Shown here in pieces: positions 1 to 5,035 of a DNA stretch of 5,035 bases (within the stretch, counting starts at the first letter, position 1; every line of letters starts with the position of its first letter). The position numbers were made by a program, and so were the translations under genes. Location of the stretch: NCBI GenBank assembly GCA_025465385.1, contig JAODNG010000326.1:1-5035 (forward strand). The letters run 5' to 3'. Source of the DNA: Pseudonocardiales bacterium (GTDB taxonomy: Bacteria; Actinomycetota; Actinomycetes; Mycobacteriales; Pseudonocardiaceae). The notes beneath the pieces are model-generated. The model ran no database searches. It was not told the origin of the DNA and saw only the letters and a list, made by a program, of their open reading frames with translations.

Positions 1-1
1 A

Positions 2-139
2 CTGCAGGAAGCGCTGCGGTTCGAGCCCCACCCCGACCGTGCACAGCGCCTGCAGGTCAGGCGAGCCGCGGCAGCCTGCCCAGTGCAGGCGATCGTGCTG
101 GACCAGCTGGACGAAACGCAGGCGGGAGGAGCGGCATGA
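2..139 (+). CDS. C-terminal part of a small iron-sulfur ferredoxin (5' end outside window)
   Basis: The visible 45 codons end in TGA at 137-139. They contain the segment RRAAAACPVQAIVLD, which matches the C-terminal signature of the one-cluster (3Fe-4S or 4Fe-4S) ferredoxins of actinomycetes: an Ala-rich helix, then Cys-Pro-x-x-Ala-Ile with the last cluster cysteine, then a short beta strand. Proteins of this family are about 65-100 residues. They carry electrons in the cytoplasm to partners such as cytochromes P450 or other oxidoreductases. The N-terminal cysteines lie left of the window, so cluster type and total length cannot be read. The stop overlaps the next start as ATGA, which suggests co-translation with the following frame. 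The partner enzyme is not visible. The family call rests on one motif, but that motif is distinctive. Confidence 0.72.
   Translation: MQEALRFEPHPDRAQRLQVRRAAAACPVQAIVLDQLDETQAGGAA
124..130 (+). promoter_or_regulatory. Strong Shine-Dalgarno site before the ATG at 136
   Basis: GGGAGGA lies five bases before ATG 136, inside the last ferredoxin codons. Sequence and spacing are close to ideal. This is the best ribosome site in the window, and it argues that a real gene started at 136 before whatever shortened it. Confidence 0.6.
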
Positions 140-195
140 GCACCCATGCAGCTGTGGATGCACTAGTCCAGGAGTTCAAGAGGCGGGCTCAGTAG
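136..195 (+). CDS. 19-codon frame overlapping the ferredoxin stop, probably a truncated gene start
   Basis: ATG at 136 overlaps the ferredoxin TGA (ATGA) and has a strong ribosome site five bases upstream. The peptide begins MSTHAAVDALVQEF and reaches TAG at 193-195. The start signals are those of the second gene in a translationally coupled operon, where one expects an enzyme served by the ferredoxin. Nothing recognisable continues after codon 19. The next bases stay open in another frame to 353, but that stretch does not look like a known protein. Possible readings are a gene cut by deletion or insertion soon after its start, a frameshifted gene, or a genuine very short peptide. I favour truncation. 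The product is not recognised. Confidence 0.35.
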   Translation: MSTHAAVDALVQEFKRRAQ

Positions 196-602
196 CAGCC
201 GCGGCCCGCCGCCTGCACGGATTCGATCACATCGAGGCAACCGAACACCATCAGTTGGTGCCTTTCGGGGTCAACCCGTCCGCGTTGACCTTCGCCGGCT
301 CCCTGCACGGTGATACCAGCATCCTCCAGGTCGGCACGGCTATCGCCGTGTAGTGCCGCTTTATGCACCGATACACCTCGCCGAGCAGGCTGCCCTGCTG
401 GGATGAGCCTTGAGGCGGCCGGTACGATCTTAGTGTGGGCCGAGCGCAGCCCGTGGTGGCCGAACGTCATCGGCTGCAACCGGTGAACACGCACGCGCCG
501 ACACGGATCCCGTGGGTGCCGTCAACAGCTGGAAGCCAGCGCAACGTCATGCAAGCGCGTCACCTGCCGTAACGTCCTCTTTTGCCCGCTGTGCGGATGA
601 AA
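196..602. other. Stretch of about 400 bases with no supportable gene
   Basis: One plus-strand frame stays open to TAG at 351-353 with GC-rich third positions. Two minus-strand frames are also open over part of 195-494. None gives a recognisable protein, and none has a convincing start with a ribosome site. The plus frame is open only from a GTG inside the ferredoxin gene. The stretch may be remnant coding DNA joined to the shortened frame at 136-195. From about 360 to 600 I see no gene, tRNA or clear repeat on either strand. Confidence 0.5.
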
Positions 603-627
603 CCCTCCCGCCCGCAGGGCGGTCGGG
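603..627 (-). terminator. Probable intrinsic terminator of the minus-strand broken gene
   Basis: Read on the minus strand, a hairpin begins six bases after the TGA at 635-633. A six-base GC stem (CCGCCC/GGGCGG around a three-base loop) is extended by three more G-C pairs beyond a two-base internal mismatch. It is followed by a short TTT. The T run is short, as is common in GC-rich actinomycetes. Its position directly behind the stop supports the call. Confidence 0.5.
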
Positions 628-632
628 ATCGG

Positions 633-1376
633 TCAGGAATGGGTAACCACCAGCCGACTCAGCTCCTTTAGGTAGTCGGTCGGTCGCATCTGCCCGGTGT
701 TGACGACCGGGTTCCCAGGGTCGGTGCGTAGCTTGGCGTTAGGGAAGTTCGGCCCGGGTGTTCCGGTAGCTACACCCCGGACTAGCTCGATTGTCTTGTG
801 GCACTTGGTCATCGCTGACACGAGTTCCTTGTACGTCAGCACATTGTTGCCGATGATCATTGAGGTGTTCGCCAGCCTTAGTGAGTAGGGGTCCGCCCTG
901 TCGAATGGTGGGCTTTTCTTGAACCACTTCCCGAGCAGTTTCTCGTCGGAGTGCTCGATAGCGTTGCGTAGGTAGTCAGCCGTTGCTCTTGCCGTTGGGT
1001 CAGGCGGGGCCCGGCTCGGCCGATCTTGTTTGCCTGGAGTGCTTGTGCGTTGAGCACCGCCCGATGGATCGCGCTGACACAGTTCTCCATGTGGTCGATC
1101 GCGCGCAGGTAGGAACTCGTGCCCAGACCGACGCGTGGCGAAACGAATAGCAGCAGCTCAGCGCGGGGCCGCGTCGTAGTCTCGGAGCGCCTTGTCGGTG
1201 AGTCGCGAGAAGTTCATAAAGAGACCGACCATTGTCCGATCCGGTGGTAGGCCCGGTGGCAGCGAGGACCAGGTTCGATCAAGCAGGACGTTGAGCGTGC
1301 CTTTGTTCGAGAGGTGATCGACAGAGGGGATTGCCAGACCCTCGAAGGTCAGGCTGACATGATCTGCACGCGGCAC
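633..1376 (-). pseudogene. Frameshifted gene for a HEPN-like hypothetical protein of about 245 residues
   Basis: Three minus-strand segments in different frames join into one coherent protein. Segment 1 starts at GTG 1376 and reads as far as RLTDKALRDYDAA. Segment 2 continues RAELLLFVSPRVGLG and includes YLRAIDHMENCVSAIHRAV. Segment 3 reads ATADYLRNAIEHSDEKLLG and runs to the TGA at 635-633. The first break is at the G run 1165-1168: removing one G restores DYDAARAELLLF exactly. The second is within about 1010-1030, where one base seems to be missing. The all-helical look and RNAIEH (R-x4-H, followed by acidic residues) resemble HEPN-type proteins, many of which are RNases in toxin or phage-defence systems. 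That assignment is an inference from one short motif. No nucleotidyltransferase or antitoxin partner is visible. The GTG start has no good ribosome site, so the true N-terminus is uncertain. Two sequencing errors would be the alternative to a pseudogene. Confidence 0.6.
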
Positions 1377-1539
1377 AGGAGCTTGGATACGGCAACGGCT
1401 GGGTATATTTACGCAGGCGCGCCGGTCGCTTGCCTGCCTCGTTCTGGTCGGGCCAGGTGAACCAAGACCTGCACCTCAACATCCGCACATGCCGCCGAGC
1501 GGGCGATCTGAAGTGGGCGGTGGGCAGCTCAAAGATGTG

Positions 1540-1564
1540 TTCATGAAAAAGCGGGCCACATGAA
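1540..1564. repeat. Short inverted repeat TTCATG / CATGAA upstream of the exporter gene
   Basis: TTCATG (1540-1545) and CATGAA (1559-1564) are perfect six-base arms 13 bases apart, about 200 bases before the exporter start. The spacing could suit a dimeric regulator site. No regulator gene is in the window, and arms this short can arise by chance. Confidence 0.2.
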
Positions 1565-1752
1565 TGTTCCGGCTGGTCGCGGGCCTGTAAGGGTGACATG
1601 TCCCGCTTCGTGGAGCGCGGCCTAGCACGCCGCGGTCTGCTTGCCCGCCAGCGGCCGACACCACACGAGGCCGTCGTTCCCACAGACAACCCGGTCCCGG
1701 TCCAGGCCGGGCGTTGCGCGCAGTGCTCGCGGAGGCCTGGGCCGGCTCCATT

Positions 1753-1758
1753 TAGGGT
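1753..1758 (+). promoter_or_regulatory. Possible -10 element of a leaderless transcript of the exporter gene
   Basis: TAGGGT fits the TANNNT consensus of the actinomycete housekeeping sigma factor. It ends six bases before ATG 1765, so transcription would begin at the A of the start codon. The bases before that ATG contain no good Shine-Dalgarno sequence, as expected of a leaderless message. No convincing -35 box lies 16-19 bases upstream, which is common in these promoters but weakens the call. Confidence 0.3.
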
Positions 1759-1764
1759 CCGGGG

Positions 1765-3726
1765 ATGGAACCGGACAGGTTGGGCCGGCGGGTCTGGGCG
1801 CTGTTTACGCCCTACCGCGCGAGCCTGGTGGCGATCGTGGTGGCGGTGCTGGTGTCCAGCGGGTTGGGCATCATCACCCCTTTCCTCACCCAGGCCGCGT
1901 TCGACCGGGCCCTGTTCCCCCTTGGTGGGGGCGCAGTGCGGCTGGGGCTGTTGGCGTGGTTGGTCGGCGGGATGGTGGTGATCCCGGTGGTCTCCGCGCT
2001 GATCGGGGTGTATCAGACCTACCAGACCACGCTGCTGGGCAACCGGGTGATGGCCGATCTGCGCGGGCGGCTGTTCGAGCACCTGCAGCGGCTGGATCTG
2101 TCGTTTTTCACCGCGACGCGCACCGGGGCGATCCAGTCCCGGCTGGCCAACGACGTCGGTGGGGTGCAGTCGGTGCTCAGCGAAACCGCCAGCTCCATTT
2201 TGGGCAACGTGGTCACGGTCCTGGCCGCGCTGGTGGCAATGGTGGTGTTGTCCTGGCGGCTGACGCTGGTTGCGGTCTTGTTGATCCCGCTGTTCGTGCT
2301 GCTGCAGGTGCGGGTGGGACGGGTCCGGCGCAAGCTGGCCGGTCGGACCCAGGAGTCGCTGTCGGAGATGACCGCGCTCACCCAGGAGTCGCTGTCGGTG
2401 TCCGGTGTGCTGCTGGCCAAGGTGTTCAACCGGCAAGCCTACGAACTCGCGCGCTACCGGGCCGAGAACGCCCGCCAGGTCGAGCTGCAGGTCCGCCAGG
2501 CGATGACCGGGCAGTCCTTCTTCGCCGTGGTGCAGACATTCCTGGGAATCACCCCGGCCCTGGTCTACCTCGCCGCTGGGTTCCTCATCGCCGGCGGCAG
2601 TGGCGTGACGGTGACCGCCGGCACGATCGTCGCCTTTACTACCCTACAAACTCGGCTGCTGTTCCCGACGGTCAACCTGCTGCGGGTCTCGCTGGACGTG
2701 CAGACCTCACTGGCCCTGTTCGCTCGAATCTTCGGCTACCTCGATCTGACCCCCCGCATCGTCGACAGCCCACACGCCCGGGTGCTGGATGCCGTGAACC
2801 TGGCCGGGCGGGTCGAACTGGACGGTGTCTGGTTCAGCTACCCCACCGCCACCGCCACCGCCACTGGCACTGGCCCTGGCACCGGCGCCGGCGCCGGCGC
2901 AGCGCCCAACGGCAGCGACAACGCGCCAGGCGCGGTCGCTGCGGTTCAGACCGCGAGTGCGCCAGTCCACGCCCTGGCGGACATCTCGTTCGCCGTCGAG
3001 CCCGGCCAGCTCGCCGCCATCGTTGGTCCCAGCGGGTCGGGCAAAACAACGCTGTCCTACCTGATCCCCCGGCTCTACGACGTCGACCGCGGCCGGGTCC
3101 TGGTCGACGGCCAGGACGTGCGGGACCTGACCCAGGCCTCGCTGGCCGAGGCGATCGGCATGGTCACCCAAGACACCTACCTGCTGCACTCCACAGTCGC
3201 GGACAACCTGCGCTACGCCCGCCCGGACGCCACCCAGGACGAAATCGAAGCGGCCGCGCGAGCGGCCAACATCCACGACCGCATCCTGTCCTTCGCCCAG
3301 GGCTACGACACCGTGGTCGGCGAGCGCGGTTATCGGCTCTCCGGAGGAGAAAAACAACGCCTGGCCATCGCCAGGGTGCTGCTGAAAGACCCCCGCATCC
3401 TGATCCTGGACGAGGCCACCAGCGCGCTGGACACCGCCAGCGAACGGCTGGTCCAACAGGCCCTCGAGCACGCCACCCAGCGGCGCACCACGATCGCTAT
3501 CGCCCACCGCCTGTCCACCGTCCTCGGCGCCGACGTCATCCTGGCTGTTGAGGCCGGACGGATCGTCGAGCAAGGCACGCACACCGAGCTACTCGCTCAG
3601 GACGGGCTCTACGCCCGGCTCTACACCGAGCAGTTCGCCGGCGGCAAGGTCGAGGCCCGCTGCGCCGACGGTGTCCGATTCCGCGACGGACACGCCCTAC
3701 TCACCCGCACTTCCAACGCCGCTTGA
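1765..3726 (+). CDS. ABC exporter half-transporter (fused membrane and ATPase domains)
   Basis: This 653-residue protein is a complete ABC exporter half-molecule that would dimerise in the cytoplasmic membrane and expel a substrate using ATP. The membrane part has six likely helices, near residues 20-41, 60-82, 145-163, 165-183, 253-276 and 283-300. The ATPase part shows A-loop Tyr359, Walker A GPSGSGKTT (421-429, Lys427), Q-loop Gln469, signature LSGGEKQR (525-532), Walker B ILILDE (545-550, catalytic Glu550) and switch His581. All key residues are canonical, so a homodimer with two working sites is possible. No second half-transporter gene adjoins it. ATG 1765 is chosen because an in-frame TAG lies at 1753-1755. 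Oddities are a Thr/Ala/Gly-rich insert after Tyr359, a duplicated TQESLS motif, and a tail of roughly 30 residues after the usual family end (LYTEQF). Many relatives are annotated as multidrug or lipid exporters, but the substrate cannot be told here. Confidence 0.95.
   Translation: MEPDRLGRRVWALFTPYRASLVAIVVAVLVSSGLGIITPFLTQAAFDRALFPLGGGAVRLGLLAWLVGGMVVIPVVSALIGVYQTYQTTLLGNRVMADLRGRLFEHLQRLDLSFFTATRTGAIQSRLANDVGGVQSVLSETASSILGNVVTVLAALVAMVVLSWRLTLVAVLLIPLFVLLQVRVGRVRRKLAGRTQESLSEMTALTQESLSVSGVLLAKVFNRQAYELARYRAENARQVELQVRQAMTGQSFFAVVQTFLGITPALVYLAAGFLIAGGSGVTVTAGTIVAFTTLQTRLLFPTVNLLRVSLDVQTSLALFARIFGYLDLTPRIVDSPHARVLDAVNLAGRVELDGVWFSYPTATATATGTGPGTGAGAGAAPNGSDNAPGAVAAVQTASAPVHALADISFAVEPGQLAAIVGPSGSGKTTLSYLIPRLYDVDRGRVLVDGQDVRDLTQASLAEAIGMVTQDTYLLHSTVADNLRYARPDATQDEIEAAARAANIHDRILSFAQGYDTVVGERGYRLSGGEKQRLAIARVLLKDPRILILDEATSALDTASERLVQQALEHATQRRTTIAIAHRLSTVLGADVILAVEAGRIVEQGTHTELLAQDGLYARLYTEQFAGGKVEARCADGVRFRDGHALLTRTSNAA
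2347..2398 (+). repeat. Exact 19-bp direct repeat inside the exporter gene
   Basis: ACCCAGGAGTCGCTGTCGG occurs at 2347-2365 and again at 2380-2398, exactly 33 bases apart. It therefore encodes TQESLS twice in frame (residues 195-200 and 206-211). The segment lies in the long cytoplasmic extension of transmembrane helix 4. The 11-residue period equals three helical turns, so both copies would face the same side. Related exporters have similar residues at both places, so convergence of codons or gene conversion is as likely as a recent duplication. Confidence 0.75.
2845..2902 (+). repeat. Low-complexity GC-rich tract coding a Thr/Ala/Gly insert
   Basis: Repeats of ACCGCC are followed by repeats of (A)CTGGC and GGCGCC. 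They encode TATATATGTGPGTGAGAGAA, immediately after the A-loop Tyr359 of the exporter. The tract begins a spacer of about 43 residues before the next conserved strand (ALADISF), where relatives usually have only about ten. Such simple repeats expand or contract by slippage in six-base steps without breaking the frame. Confidence 0.8.
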
Positions 3727-3731
3727 ATGTG

Positions 3732-3761
3732 CCGGTATCTGCATTGGACCGCAGGTGACGG
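3732..3761 (+). terminator. Possible terminator hairpin after the exporter gene
   Basis: Five bases after the exporter stop, CCGGTATCTGC (3732-3742) can pair with GCAGGTGACGG (3751-3761). The stem is 11 bp with one mismatch and two G-U pairs, around an eight-base loop. No T run follows. T-less hairpins are reported to end transcription in actinomycetes, but the sequence alone cannot prove it here. Confidence 0.3.
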
Positions 3762-3825
3762 CCTGCCGGACTGGTGAGCTCTGCGCCTGGGCGCTACCTG
3801 GCTGTATCGATCGGCGACAACCGAT

Positions 3826-3831
3826 TAGGAT
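3826..3831 (+). promoter_or_regulatory. Possible -10 element just outside the insertion sequence
   Basis: TAGGAT fits TANNNT and would start a transcript near 3838, at the left edge of the insertion sequence, reading into the transposase gene. A five-base dyad, ATCGG (3810-3814) and CCGAT (3821-3825), lies just before it. No clear -35 box is seen. If used, flanking DNA would supply the transposase promoter. Confidence 0.2.
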
Positions 3832-3834
3832 CGA

Positions 3835-3848
3835 GGGGACTGTTGCAT
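3835..3848 (+). repeat. Left terminal inverted repeat of the IS6-family element
   Basis: GGGGACTGTTGCAT matches the reverse complement of the right end at 12 of 14 positions, differing at an A/G and an A/G. The match continues weakly inward, both ends having a purine-rich GGGA-G stretch. The G-rich start followed by CTGTTGC is the classical IS6-family tip. Confidence 0.85.
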
Positions 3849-3869
3849 AGAGGGAAGACGTCGTTCGGC

Positions 3870-4601
3870 ATGCTCAAGCGCGTGCGCCGCAGCCGCCGTG
3901 TTCGTCCGGTCCTCCCGCCGAGGTCGGCGTTCGCCGGCTTCGGGTTCCCGCGGGAGGTGATCGTGCTGGCAGTGCGCTGGTACCTCCGTTACGGACTTTC
4001 GTATCGCGATGTTGAAGAGCTGCTGGTCGAGCGTGGAGTGCAGGTCGATCACGTGAGCATCTACCGCTGGGTGCAGCGGTTCACTCCGCTGCTGATCGAC
4101 GCGGCACGTCCCCGCCGGCACGCCACCGGTGACCGGTGGTTCGTCGACGAAACCTATGTCAAGGTGGCCGGGCAATGGGTGTATCTGTACCGGGCGATTG
4201 ACCAGTTCGGACAGGTCATCGACGTGCTGGTCTCCCAGAAGCGGGACCTGGCGGCCACTCGCCGGTTCTTCACCCATGCCTTGGAGCACGGCCCACGCCC
4301 CAGCGAGATCAGCACCGATCAGGCGCCCGCCTACCCGCGAGTGGTCGCTGAGCTGCTGCCCGCGGTGTGCCATGTCCTGGAGCAGTACGCCAATAACCCG
4401 ATCGAATCCGATCATGGACGGCTCAAATCCCGGTTGCAGCCGATGCGGGGCCTCAAACGGCTCCGCTCGACCCGCGTCATCAGCGCCGGACTCGCATTCA
4501 TCCAAAACCTCCGCCGCGGCCACTACGACCTCGGCATGGACGACATCGACCCCAGACACCGGCTCCCCGCGGCCTTTGCCGAGCCCGCTCTCGCCATCTG
4601 A
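3870..4601 (+). CDS. IS6-family DDE transposase, intact
   Basis: The 243-residue protein catalyses cutting and joining of the insertion-sequence ends. A helix-turn-helix lies near residues 48-77 (LSYRDVEELLVERGVQV and on through SIYRWVQRF). The RNase H-like core has the catalytic triad Asp93 (WFVDETYVKV), Asp150 (STDQAPAY) and Glu179 (NPIESDHGRLK), with Lys186 seven residues after the glutamate as usual. The ending FIQNLRRGHYDL is typical of actinobacterial members. I chose ATG 3870 because an upstream in-frame GTG at 3774 lies outside the element. A purine-rich GAGGGAAG (3850-3857) may serve as ribosome site, although 12 bases is a long spacing. A TTG at 3843, inside the terminal repeat, is a less likely start. 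No frameshift or missing residue is seen, so the enzyme could be active. Confidence 0.95.
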   Translation: MLKRVRRSRRVRPVLPPRSAFAGFGFPREVIVLAVRWYLRYGLSYRDVEELLVERGVQVDHVSIYRWVQRFTPLLIDAARPRRHATGDRWFVDETYVKVAGQWVYLYRAIDQFGQVIDVLVSQKRDLAATRRFFTHALEHGPRPSEISTDQAPAYPRVVAELLPAVCHVLEQYANNPIESDHGRLKSRLQPMRGLKRLRSTRVISAGLAFIQNLRRGHYDLGMDDIDPRHRLPAAFAEPALAI

Positions 4602-4642
4602 ACAGGATGTCTCCAGCGTCGAGCGCGTCTTGCCTCCCGCTA

Positions 4643-4656
4643 ACGCAACAGCCCCC
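4643..4656 (-). repeat. Right terminal inverted repeat of the IS6-family element
   Basis: ACGCAACAGCCCCC is the reverse complement of GGGGGCTGTTGCGT and pairs with the left end at 12 of 14 positions. The bases 4602-4642 between the transposase stop and this repeat are non-coding element DNA. Confidence 0.85.
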
Positions 4657-5034
4657 GCCGATGATTGGCACGGCGCGGTCGCCGTGGTGGATGCCGAGCA
4701 CCACGGGGTGGCCGGGTTTGACCGCGACGCCGTGCACGTCGACCTCGCCGAGGGTGCGCAGCACGTCGGCGGTGTGGTCGTCGCGGCCGGCACTGGACCC
4801 GGCGATGATCAGGACAAGGTCCGCCGCGTCGGCGGTGTCGTGGGCTGCGGTGGCGATGCGTTGGGGTTGGTCGGGCTGGATTGGCAGCGGCCGGACATCG
4901 CACCCGGCCTCGCGCAGCACGGCGCCGAGTAGGAGCGAGTTGGTGTCGAGGACCTCGCCACGCCCGAGGCCGGTACCGATCGGGCGGATCTCGTCGCCGG
5001 TGGGGATGATCGCGACGACGGGTCGGGTGTGGAC
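4657..5034 (-). pseudogene. moeA-like: MoeA-like molybdopterin molybdenumtransferase fragment, 3' end cut off by the insertion sequence
   Basis: About 126 codons of a MoeA-family protein read on the minus strand from the right window edge. MoeA inserts molybdenum into adenylated molybdopterin in the cytoplasm, the last step of basic molybdenum cofactor synthesis. Visible motifs in order are PTGDEI (5004-4987), GRGEVLDTNS, the nucleotide/pterin-binding GSSAGRDDHT (starting at 4800), and GEVDVHGVAVKPGHPVVLG. These make up the MoCF-binding domain, usually near the middle of a protein of about 400 residues. The family sequence stops after VPIIG, where a PGYP-type motif should follow. The reading frame then runs into the insertion sequence, so the rest of this domain and the C-terminal domain are lost. 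The N-terminal part lies outside the window. Some actinobacterial relatives carry an extra C-terminal binding-protein-like domain, which would also be lost. The stump is probably non-functional unless the missing part lies elsewhere. Confidence 0.85.
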
Positions 5035-5035
5035 G

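Larger units (their letters stand above)
1377..1764. other. Spacer between the broken minus-strand gene and the ABC exporter
   Basis: This stretch separates two divergently oriented genes, so promoters for both should lie here. Long open frames cross it on both strands, but they continue into the antisense or wrong frame of the exporter gene and have no family resemblance. I see an inverted repeat at 1540-1564, an eight-base palindrome GACATGTC at 1595-1602, an AT-rich patch TATATTTA near 1403-1411, and a -10-like TAGGGT just before the exporter start. No RNA gene is apparent. Confidence 0.5.
3835..4656 (+). mobile_element. Complete IS6-family insertion sequence, 822 bp
   Basis: The element consists of one transposase gene between imperfect terminal inverted repeats whose core CTGTTGC is typical of the IS6 family (IS26 relatives). 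The right boundary is confirmed independently, because the moeA-like reading frame loses its family resemblance at exactly that point. Size and single-gene layout fit the family, which moves by replicative transposition or conservative targeted recombination and joins replicons as cointegrates. The eight bases outside the left end (AGGATCGA) and the right end (GCCGATGA) do not match. The usual 8-bp target duplication is therefore absent, and the two flanks were probably not contiguous before insertion. The exact terminal base may be off by one or two. No second copy is in the window. Confidence 0.88.

Noticed and set aside
1598..1764. Small plus-strand gene starting at ATG 1598 before the exporter
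   Set aside because: There is no ribosome site, the frame continues far into the exporter out of frame, and the peptide is not recognisable.
1279..2436. 385-codon open frame on the minus strand, rich in His, Gln, Arg and Pro
   Set aside because: It lies mostly antisense to the exporter gene. Its composition (strings of H, Q, R, P) is that of a GC-rich shadow frame, and it shows no domain.
1641..3551. 636-codon open frame on the plus strand overlapping the exporter
   Set aside because: It is offset from the exporter frame, which contains every ABC motif. The Arg/Gly/Pro-rich product has no recognisable fold, so it is a shadow frame.
2707..3582. 291-codon minus-strand frame opposite the ATPase domain
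   Set aside because: It is antisense to Walker A, the signature and Walker B codons of a certain gene, and has no independent support.
3774..3869. Longer transposase N-terminus starting at GTG 3774
   Set aside because: The start lies outside the left terminal repeat, so it cannot belong to the mobile element. ATG 3870 fits family length and has a purine-rich site upstream.
1765..4656. Composite transposon carrying the exporter between two IS6 copies
   Set aside because: Only one copy of the element is present. No CTGTTGC-type terminal repeat was found left of the exporter within the window.
3825..4793. 322-codon minus-strand frame through the insertion sequence
   Set aside because: It is antisense to the DDE transposase and joins unrelated DNA on both sides of the element end.
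4129..4932. 267-codon plus-strand frame spanning the transposase end and the moeA fragment
   Set aside because: It is out of frame with the transposase and antisense to the MoeA motifs, and it crosses the insertion-sequence boundary.
1..5035. CRISPR array, tRNA or rRNA genes
   Set aside because: No regularly spaced repeats other than the coding low-complexity tract, and no cloverleaf or ribosomal RNA segments were seen.

Overview
The window is GC-rich (roughly two thirds G+C by eye), with strong G/C preference at third codon positions in its real genes. It uses GTG as well as ATG starts and has an actinomycete-type ferredoxin and ABC exporter. I read it as chromosomal or plasmid DNA of an actinomycete, genus not determinable. 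It looks like accessory, rearranged DNA: it holds one clearly intact non-mobile gene, one insertion sequence, and several broken or cut-off genes.

Layout, left to right. (1) Bases 2-139 are the C-terminal end of a small iron-sulfur ferredoxin. A strong ribosome site then leads into an ATGA-overlapping reading frame (136-195) that stops after 19 codons. (2) Bases 196-602 hold no gene I can defend. (3) Bases 633-1376, minus strand, are a decayed gene of about 245 codons. Three open segments in successive frames join into one sensible protein with a HEPN-like R-x4-H motif, and a hairpin follows its stop. (4) Bases 1377-1764 are a spacer with weak dyads and, at its right end, a possible leaderless promoter. 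(5) Bases 1765-3726 are a complete 653-residue ABC exporter half-transporter with all canonical ATPase motifs. It carries an unusual Thr/Ala/Gly-rich insert just after the A-loop. (6) Bases 3835-4656 are a complete IS6-family insertion sequence: terminal inverted repeats plus an intact DDE transposase. (7) Bases 4657-5034, minus strand, are a MoeA-like molybdenum cofactor gene, cut at the insertion-sequence end and running off the right edge of the window.

The genes do not form a pathway. The main story is structural. The insertion sequence sits exactly at the breakpoint of the moeA-like gene, has no 8-bp target duplication, and has unrelated DNA on its other side. This is what replicative IS6 transposition leaves after an adjacent deletion, inversion or cointegrate resolution. 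I found no evidence for a multi-gene novel system. The most unusual items are the low-complexity insert in the transporter's nucleotide-binding domain and the frameshifted HEPN-like gene.
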